DNA of 64,000 bases from positions 1 through 64,000 of the forward strand of contig CAAGED010000054.1 of assembly GCA_900768505.1 (NCBI GenBank), in the 5' to 3' direction. Below the pieces are notes generated by a model that saw only the letters and a program-made list of their open reading frames with translations, did no database searches and was not told the origin of the DNA. The stretch comes from Lentisphaeria bacterium. GTDB lineage: Bacteria > Verrucomicrobiota > Lentisphaeria > Victivallales > Victivallaceae. How positions within the stretch are numbered: position 1 is the first letter of the stretch; every line of letters begins with the position of its first letter. Both the position numbers and the translations under genes were made by a program. Shown one piece after another: positions 15,952 through 24,915 of the stretch.

Positions 15952-16752
15952 TTATCTGGCGAATACATTCACGGCCTTGGCTCCGGAGCGGCGGCGAAAT
16001 CGCTGCAACGCCGCCAATAATTCCGCCGCAGTGGCTGGACACTTTGGATTGAGCCGGCAATAATATTCCAAACAACGCAGCCCGACGGATTCTTCAAATT
16101 GCATGTCTTTCAACCAGGTATAGAGATCGTGGACAATCGGCCATGTCATATCTGGTTTAGACCAGATACGGCAACGTGCCACATCAATCCAGAATACTTC
16201 CAAATCCCCCCCGGCGGTCTGCCGGAAGAGGGAATTGCGGGGATGAAATGCCTTATGGTAAAAATTGTGCTGATGCACCTTGGCCAGCAATTCGAAGTTT
16301 CGTTTGGTAAATTCCTCCGCCAGTGTCAGTTTGTCACGCTGCCTACCCCCCGGCATAAAGCTGGTGCCATCGCTGCTCCCGGCGATAAACTCCACCACAA
16401 TATACGATTCATGTAAAATAAAACAGCTCCTCACGTCTCCGTAAGCCAGCACCCGTGGTATTGGAATATTCAATTTCGCCAAGTAACGGTAATTTCCGGC
16501 CTCGCGAACCGGCAGCGAGGGGGCAAACATATAACGCCAAGGCTTTTTGCCGTTGCATATCTTGTAGACAAAATCAAACTTCCGCCCATCCGCCGGGAGT
16601 TGTATCCGCCAAACATCCTTCCCGTTATGAATCGAAAGTGAATTATCATTGCGACAAAATTCCGATTTGCGGGAGCGTATTTGCGCCAAAACCGGAGCAA
16701 AATCTCCCTCACAAAAATTCCAACTGCTGAACAAATGCGACAACTTTTCCAT
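15952..16752 (-). CDS. Lipopolysaccharide-kinase (WaaP/Kdo kinase-like) family protein
   Basis: This 266-residue protein kinase-like enzyme probably phosphorylates an LPS inner-core sugar. It has a small lobe with WRIQLPADGRKFDFVYK (candidate ATP-binding Lys), an E-containing region YIVVEFIAG, a catalytic loop variant FYHKAFHPRNSLF, and IDVARCR in place of the kinase DFG metal-binding segment, all in family order. The usual HGD of the catalytic loop is altered (HKAFHPRN), as in several WaaP relatives. It is the last gene of a run ABC exporter-coaB-this gene, with 33 bases to coaB. The start may instead be the TTG at 16773, 12 bases after coaB. The presence of kdsB and rfaE1 nearby supports an LPS role. 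Confidence 0.8.
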   Translation of the reverse strand: MEKLSHLFSSWNFCEGDFAPVLAQIRSRKSEFCRNDNSLSIHNGKDVWRIQLPADGRKFDFVYKICNGKKPWRYMFAPSLPVREAGNYRYLAKLNIPIPRVLAYGDVRSCFILHESYIVVEFIAGSSDGTSFMPGGRQRDKLTLAEEFTKRNFELLAKVHQHNFYHKAFHPRNSLFRQTAGGDLEVFWIDVARCRIWSKPDMTWPIVHDLYTWLKDMQFEESVGLRCLEYYCRLNPKCPATAAELLAALQRFRRRSGAKAVNVFAR

Positions 16753-16785
16753 GACAACGCTAACCCTTGCCAACTTATGTCCCGC

Positions 16786-17421
16786 CTACTTGACGGCAGG
16801 AAGTATTAATTTCAATAACGCCAACGCCAAAATTTTCTTATCCTGCAGCGGCAGAACCTGGCAGCAGCCATCCCGTCCCAGAAGCGTTATTTCATTTTTT
16901 TCGGCGCCGAACCCGCGATCCGAGAGACTGATATCGTTGGCGGCAATGAAATCCAAATTTTTACGAATCAGCTTTTCTTTAGCATAATTCAGAAGATTTT
17001 CGCTCTCCGCTGCAAATCCTACCAAAATTTGTCCCGGCTGCTTCGCCGCTCCCAAACTCTGCAAAATATCCTCCGTGCGCTCCAATTCCAGGGAAAGTAT
17101 GCCAGTTTTTTTCTTCATCTTGCCGTTGACCGGATGCACCGGGCGGTAATCTGCCACTGCCGCACTCATAATAATAACTTGCGCTGAGGGCGCATTGGTA
17201 TGCACCGCCTGCGCCATTTCGGCAGCCGAAATTACCGGAATATATTTAAATACCGCCGGCGGAGCAATACTTACCGGCCCGGCAATCAGCACCACCTCGT
17301 GCCCCATCGCCTGCGCCGCCTCCGCCAAGGCAAATCCCATCCTGCCGCTGGAATGATTGGTGATAAAACGCACCGCGTCAATTGCCTCCCGGGTCGGTCC
17401 GGCGGTAATCAATATTCGCAT
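16786..17421 (-). CDS. coaB: Phosphopantothenate-cysteine ligase (stand-alone CoaB)
   Basis: CoaB joins 4'-phosphopantothenate and cysteine using a nucleotide triphosphate, in coenzyme A synthesis. The 211-residue protein starts directly with the CoaB signature ILITAGPTREAIDAVRFITNHSSGRMG and contains VIMSAAVADYRP (with the Asn/Ala region), KMKKKTG (the nucleotide-contacting Lys), VGFAAES, and FIAANDIS. It lacks the N-terminal CoaC flavoprotein decarboxylase domain that is usually fused, so the decarboxylase must be encoded elsewhere. GGAGG precedes the ATG. It sits between the ABC exporter and the WaaP-like kinase. CoaX in this window (28926) supplies the first step of the pathway. Confidence 0.93.
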   Translation of the reverse strand: MRILITAGPTREAIDAVRFITNHSSGRMGFALAEAAQAMGHEVVLIAGPVSIAPPAVFKYIPVISAAEMAQAVHTNAPSAQVIIMSAAVADYRPVHPVNGKMKKKTGILSLELERTEDILQSLGAAKQPGQILVGFAAESENLLNYAKEKLIRKNLDFIAANDISLSDRGFGAEKNEITLLGRDGCCQVLPLQDKKILALALLKLILPAVK

Positions 17422-17443
17422 AAAAAATCCTCCAACCCTTTAA

Positions 17444-19198
17444 TTAAAAGCTGTGCATGGTATAAAGTTCCTTGTAGTAGCCGTTCGCCGCCAGTAATTC
17501 AGCATGGGTGCCGTGTTCCACCACCTTACCGTGTTTCAGGCAGTAGATGTAATCGGCATCCCGCACCGTGGAGAGCCGGTGAGCGATAATAATAGTAGTT
17601 CGTCCCTTGCAGAGTTCCGCCATTGCATGCTTAATCAATGCCTCGGACTGATTGTCCAACGCACTGGTCGCTTCGTCAAAAATCAAAATCTCCGGATTTT
17701 TCAAAAACAATCTGGCGATAGAGAGACGCTGACGCTGACCGCCGGAAATATTACCGCCCAATTCACTTAAACGAGTGTCAAACTTAGCGGGTAACGATTC
17801 AATGAATTCCAAAATGTTGGCCCGCTGCGCCGCCTCCACCAAATCCGCATCAGTGGCATCCGGGTTGCCCAAAAGTAAATTTTCCTTGATACTGGCCGCA
17901 AAAATAAACGGCGTCTGACGCACAATGCCGATACATTTCCGCAATGAACGGCGGTTGATGGAATTTATGTCATGTCCATCAATCTTCAACTCTCCGTTGT
18001 CAATTTCGTAAAAACGGGTCAACAAAGAGGCGACTGTACTCTTGCCGGCGCCGGATTCGCCAATCAACGCAATGGTTTGACCGGGTTTGAAATGCATTGT
18101 AATGTCATTAAGCACCCACTCATCCTTGGTTGTGTCGCTATTGGGATAACGGAAGTAAACATGATCCAACTCAATATCGCCCTTGACATCGTGCAATTCA
18201 ATCGCATCCGACTGCTCCTCCTCAATCTTCTCCGACATAATTTCCAGAAAACGGGTGAACGCCACTCGCCAGCTGGTCATATCATCCATCAATTGACTCA
18301 ACGAGAAAATCGGGCGGGTAATCAAACCGGCATAAAGCATGAACGCCACAATATCCGCCACTGAGGCCTTGCCGAAATAAATCAAAACCGCACCACCAAG
18401 CAGCGTCAGCAATGTATACCCATGAACAATAGTCTGAATGCCGCAACTGAACAATGTATATATCTTGTAGGTACTCTCCTCTGCTATGCGATAATCATTG
18501 TTGGCTTCATTGAAACGCACCACCTCCCGATCTTCTCCGGTGAATGATTTAGTTTCGCGAATACCCTGAATTGAATCCTCAAGCTGGCTGTTAATCGCCG
18601 CAATTTTTTCCCGCACAATTCGCCGTTTATCCCGAATTTTACGTTCAAAATATATCAGCCAAACTACCGTGAACGGCATCGGAATCAAGGTAATCAAGGC
18701 CAGATATTTATTGATATAAATCATGGCGATCGCCGAACCGATTGCAGTTACCAGTGTAATTAGAATTGTTGTCGGAATTCGCTTCGCGCCCGCCGCCGCC
18801 TGATAAAGGTCACCCAAAATACGCGACATCAACTCGCCGGTTTTGTGCTTGTCAAAAAAATTGAAGGGCAAATGGTGCAAATGCAGAAAGAAATCCCGCC
18901 GCATATCCGTATCCAAACGAGTGCCCAGGGCACTGCTCCAGAAACCGTTGACAAAATCCACTCCTACAATCAACGCCATAAGCAATGCCAGCTTGCAGAC
19001 CTCCCAAGTCAAATCCTGCGTCGTTACCGAGTCTTCACCCAAAAAATCCAACAATTTTTTTACCAGCAACGGCAAAAGTACCCCCAGCAGCGATGAAACT
19101 ACAGTTGCCACGGTGGTGACGATCATGATTTTCATATGAGGACGGTAATACTTCATATACTGCCTGAATTCACGCCACGGAATAAAATTCTTGCTCAT
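17444..19198 (-). CDS. MsbA-like ABC exporter (fused permease and ATPase)
   Basis: This 584-residue half transporter has an N-terminal six-helix membrane domain (to about 320) and a C-terminal ATPase with Walker A GESGAGKST, Q-loop VRQTPFIFAASI, signature ISGGQRQRLSIARLF, Walker B EILIFDEATSALD and switch His IIIAHRLSTV. All catalytic residues are present. It works as a homodimer and likely flips a lipid such as lipid A core or another amphipathic substrate; proximity to LPS genes suggests an MsbA role, but lipid specificity cannot be read from sequence. It is 22 bases upstream of coaB and follows the PpiD-like gene after 124 bases. Confidence 0.93.
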   Translation of the reverse strand: MSKNFIPWREFRQYMKYYRPHMKIMIVTTVATVVSSLLGVLLPLLVKKLLDFLGEDSVTTQDLTWEVCKLALLMALIVGVDFVNGFWSSALGTRLDTDMRRDFFLHLHHLPFNFFDKHKTGELMSRILGDLYQAAAGAKRIPTTILITLVTAIGSAIAMIYINKYLALITLIPMPFTVVWLIYFERKIRDKRRIVREKIAAINSQLEDSIQGIRETKSFTGEDREVVRFNEANNDYRIAEESTYKIYTLFSCGIQTIVHGYTLLTLLGGAVLIYFGKASVADIVAFMLYAGLITRPIFSLSQLMDDMTSWRVAFTRFLEIMSEKIEEEQSDAIELHDVKGDIELDHVYFRYPNSDTTKDEWVLNDITMHFKPGQTIALIGESGAGKSTVASLLTRFYEIDNGELKIDGHDINSINRRSLRKCIGIVRQTPFIFAASIKENLLLGNPDATDADLVEAAQRANILEFIESLPAKFDTRLSELGGNISGGQRQRLSIARLFLKNPEILIFDEATSALDNQSEALIKHAMAELCKGRTTIIIAHRLSTVRDADYIYCLKHGKVVEHGTHAELLAANGYYKELYTMHSF

Positions 19199-19322
19199 TA
19201 AAATAAATCCTTAATTTGTTTATACTTATAAAAAAATGGCGGACGATTATCATATCTTTCCATACAACACTCATCCGACCATATTTTTCAAAAAAATTCT
19301 TGGATTGTTTTAATCCAATCCG

Positions 19323-21047
19323 TTACTTCCGATCATAAACGTACTCGGAACAGTTGCTGCTGAGCCAGGCATTGAAGTCATTCAACTGCGCCATCACCTT
19401 CTGCTGGCGCCATAACTCCTGATAAAATTCCTTGTTTTTATCCCAATCCTTCATATCCGCCGGAATTACTCGCTCCAAATAAACCACCGTCATGCCGCCG
19501 GGAATCGCCTGGGCATTGGATACCTTACCAGCCGGAACCCCCTCTATCATTGCATACGCCAGCTGGTCAAGCCTCTTCCCCATAATTTTCTCCGCTACCA
19601 AATTGCGACTGGCGGAAAATACCGGCTTCTGAATTTTGCCGATTTGAGCGGCAATTTTTTCCATCGGCAGCTGATTAAGCTCCTTGCTGAGCGTCGTCGC
19701 CTCAGTTTGGGCTATTTTCATTGCCTGCTCCAACTTATAATCATTGGTGACCCGCTGCAAATAAGCCGGCAATTCCCACCAATTGCGTTCTTGACTCTCG
19801 GTGACAAATCCGACATAAACCCCCTCCTTGCCCACAACATCCTGGGTAATCGGGTGGAAACTCTGAATAAAACCATCAACAAACTGCGCATTATCCACTC
19901 CGCCTGCACTCTTATCGTAAGTGGCGACCGGGCCAATCGGCTTTACAATTGGTTTGTATTCCTGAATCGCTGCCATTATCAGCGACTGAATCGCCGCCGG
20001 AGAATTATCTTCCAATTCGTCAATTTTTGCTAAAACGCCGCCGGCAAAACGCCGCGCTGTATTAACCGCCAAATCCTTGATATAAGAGTTGATAAAATCA
20101 GTCTTAACTGCCGCCTTGACCTTGGCAAAATCCGCCTTGTCGTTGCCGGACTGGTATTTGCCGATATTCTCTTCAAAATATTGTTTCAAATTGGCCTCGG
20201 TAGCGGCGGCTTTCTCCGCCTCAGCGATATTCTGCGGCGTCTTAAACTTAAATTCCAGCAATAACCCCTTACGCTCCACTGGCGATGCATACTGGGCTGA
20301 ATTGGCATTGAAGTAGGCCCACAACGCCTTATCCATCACCAGATTGCCGATTTTTTGTTCGTATTGTTTTTTCTCCGGATTAAACACCAGCTGCTCCACG
20401 CCTTCGATATTTTCGGGAGTTAATTTTACCGCGTCGACATAATCCACCGCCAAAAAATCCGCTGTACGCACCACATTGGTCTGCTTGAGTTTTTTATAAA
20501 ATTCCTCCACTTCTCCCGGAGTGGTTATTACACCCTCGCGAATCATGGCGTTCATTTCGGAAATTGCAATATTACGGCGCAACGCCTCCTCAAAATCTCC
20601 CTGAGTCAATCCCAGCGGCTTTACCTCGCGTTTCATGAACAAATCAAACGCTTCCTGACTGAATTTTCCGTCAATGGAGAAAAAGGTTTTCAACGCCTCC
20701 GCCACTTGCTCGTTGCTGACCACAATATTCAACTGCTCGGTAGCCTTGTAGCTGGCAAGAAGATTAAATTGATTCTCATAGGAATACTTCATTATCGCTT
20801 CCCGGGGAACCGACGGCATGGTCAGGCACATCACCAAATAATTAAAATTCGCCTGCTCCTGCAATTCGGCCGGCTTGACCTTTTCGCCAAAAATCTTACC
20901 TGCCGCTGCCGCACCCATACGATCAAACAAGCCGGTAAACGACGGCGTCATAATTCCAACAAAGGCAATTACAATAATTATGGTGGCAATGGTAAATAAA
21001 ACTTTCCCATGACGGGAGAAGATCGAATTCATACTTCTGATTAACAT
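19323..21047 (-). CDS. PpiD/SurA-like membrane-anchored chaperone without a parvulin domain
   Basis: This 574-residue protein has a short cytoplasmic start, one membrane helix (VLFTIATIIIVIAFVGIM, about 16-33) and a large periplasmic part. The N-terminal half has the SurA_N/PpiD chaperone pattern (AGKIFGEKVKPAELQEQANF, SNEQVAEALKTFF.IDGKF, FEEALRRNIAISEM). I see no convincing parvulin motif (no LV.HIL.K or FGFH) in the rest, so it may be a chaperone only. The C-terminal part is helical and ends NCSEYVYDRK. It likely assists folding of newly exported outer membrane proteins. The ATG at 21047 is close to an AGGG; 21032 is an alternative. It follows murG on the same strand after a 290-base gap that shows no gene. 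Confidence 0.8.
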   Translation of the reverse strand: MLIRSMNSIFSRHGKVLFTIATIIIVIAFVGIMTPSFTGLFDRMGAAAAGKIFGEKVKPAELQEQANFNYLVMCLTMPSVPREAIMKYSYENQFNLLASYKATEQLNIVVSNEQVAEALKTFFSIDGKFSQEAFDLFMKREVKPLGLTQGDFEEALRRNIAISEMNAMIREGVITTPGEVEEFYKKLKQTNVVRTADFLAVDYVDAVKLTPENIEGVEQLVFNPEKKQYEQKIGNLVMDKALWAYFNANSAQYASPVERKGLLLEFKFKTPQNIAEAEKAAATEANLKQYFEENIGKYQSGNDKADFAKVKAAVKTDFINSYIKDLAVNTARRFAGGVLAKIDELEDNSPAAIQSLIMAAIQEYKPIVKPIGPVATYDKSAGGVDNAQFVDGFIQSFHPITQDVVGKEGVYVGFVTESQERNWWELPAYLQRVTNDYKLEQAMKIAQTEATTLSKELNQLPMEKIAAQIGKIQKPVFSASRNLVAEKIMGKRLDQLAYAMIEGVPAGKVSNAQAIPGGMTVVYLERVIPADMKDWDKNKEFYQELWRQQKVMAQLNDFNAWLSSNCSEYVYDRK

Positions 21048-21337
21048 AACCCTACTAACCTTCCCGGCTTTTTATCTGATTGAACTTGGGGGACGACACT
21101 TGCCGCCGCTTCCCCCAAAAATACACGTTGGCAAATTCGCCACGCCTGACGAAAAAAAACTCACTGATACAATAAGTTTAAAATAACCTTTTAGCAAATC
21201 ACTTTCACAATTTTTTACGACTTTTTGAACAATTTTTCGTTTTATTCCATTTTCAATCGCAACTTTTATCGGATTACGGGCTGAAATATTTTCCATTGCA
21301 CCGTAAGCACCCGTTCATTCAAGCTTCAGCGATTTTT

Positions 21338-22444
21338 TTAAAGCCGCTCGTTGATTTTCCGCAGTAAAATCCCCACTCCATCGTTGATTGATAAATCATT
21401 GGCGGAAGCTGTTGAACGGTATTTTTCCGGATGCGCCAAAACATCATTCAACCGTGCCGACAAAGTCTCTGATGTCAAATCTTCCTGCCGGATAATTTCA
21501 CCGCCCCCCTCGGCCGCCAGTACTGCGGCATTGTCAAACTGATGATCTTCCGCCGCTGATGGAAAGGGGATTAGAATGGCATATTTTTTAAAATAACGCA
21601 ATTCCGCCACGCTGCTGCCGCCGGAACGGGAAATAACCACATCTGACGCCAGATAAATTTCACGCATATTTTCTGAACTCTCCAAGAGCAGCGTAGAATT
21701 CGGATAATCCCGGTACGCACTCCGGAGCAACTCCAAATTGCCCTTCCCTCCCAAATGAATAACCTGCAAAGCGGGATGTTGATTCAAAATATTATGTACT
21801 GCCGCCGGAACCGATTCATTGATGGCCCTTGCCCCCTGGCTGCCGCCGAAAATTAAAACCGTCGGCGCTTCGGGTAATAACTTAACCTGATATTTCTCGT
21901 TTAAATTCTTCACCGCCGCCGTCCGCCCTTGACAACCGGCAAGCAACTCCCGCCGCAAGGGCATTCCAGTATATTCAACCTCACAACGCACCATATTGGC
22001 ATTCACCGGCGGGAACGCACTGCCCATATAACGCGCCCATTTACTGAAAAAACGGTTGGACTTGCCGATTCTGGCGTTGCCGTCATGAATAAAAATCGGC
22101 ACCCGCAAATAATGCGCCGTCACCAGTAGCGGTAACTGTGTATAACTGCCCATTCCCAAAACCGCATCCGGCTGAAACTCCTTCAAGCGCTGCAACGATT
22201 GCACCATTCCCTTTAATGCACCGATACCAAATGAGAAAAACTGCCGCATCGGCGGCATAAACGGTAACTCCAGCGCCTGCAGGCCGAAACTCTCCACAAT
22301 TGCACACTGGACGGCGCCATTTTTGCCACTGAGCATAAAAAGCACCTCGCCCCCCCGGGCGGCAAACTCCCGCCCAATACTTAATCCGGGATAAAAATGA
22401 CCGCCGGTGCCGCCACAAGCAATTATAAGACGTTTCAACTTCAT
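21338..22444 (-). CDS. murG: UDP-GlcNAc:undecaprenyl-diphospho-MurNAc-pentapeptide GlcNAc transferase
   Basis: MurG attaches GlcNAc to lipid I, giving lipid II, on the inner face of the membrane. The 368-residue protein has the N-terminal G-loop ACGGTGGHFYPGLSIG, GMGSYTQLPLLVTAH, HDGNARIGKSNRF, the second G-loop FGGSQGARAIN, and the donor-site region SRSGGSSVAELRYFKKYAILIPFPSAAEDHQFDNA, all in family order. An AGGTAATGGCAAG leader precedes the ATG. It is immediately downstream of ftsW (64 bases), the usual division-cluster order. Confident assignment. Confidence 0.97.
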   Translation of the reverse strand: MKLKRLIIACGGTGGHFYPGLSIGREFAARGGEVLFMLSGKNGAVQCAIVESFGLQALELPFMPPMRQFFSFGIGALKGMVQSLQRLKEFQPDAVLGMGSYTQLPLLVTAHYLRVPIFIHDGNARIGKSNRFFSKWARYMGSAFPPVNANMVRCEVEYTGMPLRRELLAGCQGRTAAVKNLNEKYQVKLLPEAPTVLIFGGSQGARAINESVPAAVHNILNQHPALQVIHLGGKGNLELLRSAYRDYPNSTLLLESSENMREIYLASDVVISRSGGSSVAELRYFKKYAILIPFPSAAEDHQFDNAAVLAAEGGGEIIRQEDLTSETLSARLNDVLAHPEKYRSTASANDLSINDGVGILLRKINERL

Positions 22445-22508
22445 CTTGCCATTACCTCATAATATTATTTGCAAAATAAATTCTACCATATCACTGCATT
22501 CAACCGCT

Positions 22509-23738
22509 TTATGATTCGCGGCGGCCGTTTAAACGCGCCAAAAGATGTTTTTTGAAAAATTCCGCTACCGGCTTGTTGTAATTGGGAAATGCAGTATCCA
22601 GTGCCACGGAGAGCAATAAACTTATAATCACCACATACACAATCATTCCGCTGCCGCCGTAGCTGATAAACGGCGCGGACATTCCTTTGGTGGGCAGGGA
22701 ACCGGAGACCACCCCAATATTGATAATGACCTGAAATAAAAATACGCTAATGAGCGTCCCCGCCAATAACATTCCCTGCCGGGAACGGGAGTGTATGCTG
22801 ATCCGATATCCAAAAAATACAATCAGAAAATAAGCCGCTATCAGGCATACCAATCCCACCAGTCCCAGCTCTTCGCCAATAATTGACAAAATAAAATCCG
22901 TATGCGCCTCCGGCAGATATTGTTCTTTCAGGCGACTGCCCAGAAATCCAATTCCTGTCCAGCCGCCGGAGCCCAGCGCCATCAGGGAATTCATTAATTG
23001 ATAACCGCCCTCCTCGCGATAAAGTTCAGGATTCAAAAAGGTGGTAATGCGCGACTGACGCATGGAATTGCCGCTGACACTGAGTATATACATTCCGGCC
23101 AGAGCCAAACCACCCAGCGTCAAAAGGTAACGCAGCCGGAAGCCGGCAAAAAACAATGTGGTTGCCACGGTAGCGCAGAGTAGTGCAGTTGTTCCCAAAT
23201 CCTTACCCAATGCCACCAGCCCAATAATTCCTCCCGCCAAAATCAAAGGTGGAAAGGGACCGGTCTTTTTAAACAACATATCAATGGTACGAAAATTGTC
23301 CGCATAATATTTAGTCAGGAAAAGCGGAAGCAGAATCTTTGCAAATTCCGAGGGCTGAATTTTGAATTTAAAGCTGCCTACCCCGATATTGATCCAGCGA
23401 CGGGCGCCGTTTACAGGTTCACCGAAAAGCGGTATTATCAGCAAAAAAAGCAGTATTACCAGTAATAACGGCGACCACTTCGCCAGAGTTCGATAACCGA
23501 TTAAAATGACTACAATGCCGCAAACCAGCGCGATTGCCAGCCACAACAGTTGCATCTTGAAAAACTTATCACCGCTGGCCCCGCCGTAACTGGTGGAGTA
23601 AAGCATTGTCAGCCCGAACAATATCACCGCCATAACTACCGCGGTCAGCCAGAAAGTGGCGGAGAGAGCCGTACCGGGATTTCCCTGATCCTCCAGAAAT
23701 CCCTCCAGCGAGTCCTCAATTTTCAAATCCTCAATCAT
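22509..23738 (-). CDS. ftsW: FtsW/RodA-family SEDS glycosyltransferase, probably FtsW
   Basis: This SEDS family enzyme polymerises lipid II into septal peptidoglycan with a partner penicillin-binding protein. The 409-residue protein has about ten membrane segments and the family signatures GARRWINIG, FQPSEFAK-like KIQPSEFAKI, the Asp loop GSGGWTGIGFLGSRLKEQYLPEAHTDFILSIIGEELG (given here as segments GSGGWTGIGFLGSRLKEQY and LPEAHTDFI) and the C-terminal PFISYGGS. The Asp and motif spacing fit active SEDS enzymes. Position directly before murG favours FtsW over RodA. The ATG at 23738 is preferred over the TTG at 23750. The 286-base upstream gap contains two nested inverted repeats (GGAACGAC/GTTGTTCC and GCAATA/TATTGC at 23788-23807) of unknown meaning. 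Confidence 0.93.
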   Translation of the reverse strand: MIEDLKIEDSLEGFLEDQGNPGTALSATFWLTAVVMAVILFGLTMLYSTSYGGASGDKFFKMQLLWLAIALVCGIVVILIGYRTLAKWSPLLLVILLFLLIIPLFGEPVNGARRWINIGVGSFKFKIQPSEFAKILLPLFLTKYYADNFRTIDMLFKKTGPFPPLILAGGIIGLVALGKDLGTTALLCATVATTLFFAGFRLRYLLTLGGLALAGMYILSVSGNSMRQSRITTFLNPELYREEGGYQLMNSLMALGSGGWTGIGFLGSRLKEQYLPEAHTDFILSIIGEELGLVGLVCLIAAYFLIVFFGYRISIHSRSRQGMLLAGTLISVFLFQVIINIGVVSGSLPTKGMSAPFISYGGSGMIVYVVIISLLLSVALDTAFPNYNKPVAEFFKKHLLARLNGRRES

Positions 23739-24024
23739 GATGAAATCCAACTAAATTGACAATTTTTTTAGCGGAACGACATTCAGCGCAATATTAATTA
23801 GTATTGCACAAACCTTCAAAACCCCCGTTGTTCCGGTTATGATTCAAGCCGCAATAAGATAAGTTGCATAACAATTATTACAAGTCATTTTTTTAAAATA
23901 TCCGTAAAAAATCCACCCGTATGATATGACCGCCGAGAATATTGTATTGGGCGGCATCCCGGCTGCGCAGTCGCCGGTCAGGCAACTTAAAATTTCACAA
24001 TACCGGCATTCCCACCGAATCATT

Positions 24025-24762
24025 TTACCCTTGCATGCTACGCAGTCTGGCCTCCGCCTGCACCAAATCATCCGGCGTATCAACCCCGATGGTTTCAATA
24101 TTGGTGATTAGTACCTGAATCGGAATATTGTTTTCCAAGGCCCGCAACTGCTCCAGTTTTTCGCAATTCTCCAGTTTTCCCGGCGGCAATGTGACAAATT
24201 TTTCCAATACACTGCGCCGATACGCATAAATTCCCCAATGCAGGTAAGTAGGCATATCCACGCCGCCCTCCCGCAAAAACGGTATCATTGAGCGACTGAA
24301 ATAAAGTGCGCTGCCGTTATTGCTCAACACCACCTTTACCTTGTTGGGGTCGGCCAATTTTTTCCGATCCGCCGGCACGGCGACCGTTGCCATCATGACG
24401 TGGGAATTTTTCTCCATCAATTCAATCAATTCGTCGATCACTGACGACGGAATCAGCGGTTCGTCGCCCTGCACATTAATAATAATTTCATAATCTCCGC
24501 CGCTCACCGCCTCCTGAATCCGATCCGTACCCGATTGGTGTCTGGTGCTGGTCATAACACATTTCCCGCCAAATTCTTCCACCGCAGTTTTCACAATTTC
24601 GTTATCGGCGGCAATCAATACTTCATTAGCTCGCGTATTCTGCGCCCGCTCATAAACGTGCTGAATCATCGGCTTGCCGCAAAGATTGGCTAAAACCTTA
24701 CCCGGAAAACGACTGCTGGCATAACGTGCCGGAATAACAATCACACAATTGCGATATTTCAC
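24025..24762 (-). CDS. kdsB: 3-deoxy-manno-octulosonate cytidylyltransferase (CMP-KDO synthetase)
   Basis: KdsB activates KDO with CTP for LPS inner core synthesis. The 245-residue protein has IPARYASSRFPGKVLANLCGKPMIQHVYERA, of which the SSRFPGK loop binds CTP, and VMTSTRHQSGTDRI, INVQGDEPLI, LHWGIYAYRR, LEQLRALENNIPI and ETIGVDTPDDL. All the family segments are present and length is normal. The start is GTG at 24762, preceded by GGAG at 9 bases. The gene lies between rfaE1 and ftsW, and with rfaE1 shows that the organism makes KDO/heptose LPS. Confidence 0.96.
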   Translation of the reverse strand: MKYRNCVIVIPARYASSRFPGKVLANLCGKPMIQHVYERAQNTRANEVLIAADNEIVKTAVEEFGGKCVMTSTRHQSGTDRIQEAVSGGDYEIIINVQGDEPLIPSSVIDELIELMEKNSHVMMATVAVPADRKKLADPNKVKVVLSNNGSALYFSRSMIPFLREGGVDMPTYLHWGIYAYRRSVLEKFVTLPPGKLENCEKLEQLRALENNIPIQVLITNIETIGVDTPDDLVQAEARLRSMQG

Positions 24763-24915
24763 GATTTACTCTCCATGATTTCATGCCGAAATCAATATTA
24801 TTTGTTTTTATAAATACAAAACTCCGAACCGGGGTATTCCTCCGGCCGGAGATTATTTTCATCATATTTCCACCTTAATCACGCTCCGCTGACGGCATTA
24901 ATGTCGCCTACTTGT

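Noticed and set aside
21072..21296. A 74-codon minus-strand frame between murG and the PpiD-like gene
   Set aside because: No recognisable protein features and no good binding site; the region is probably a leader.
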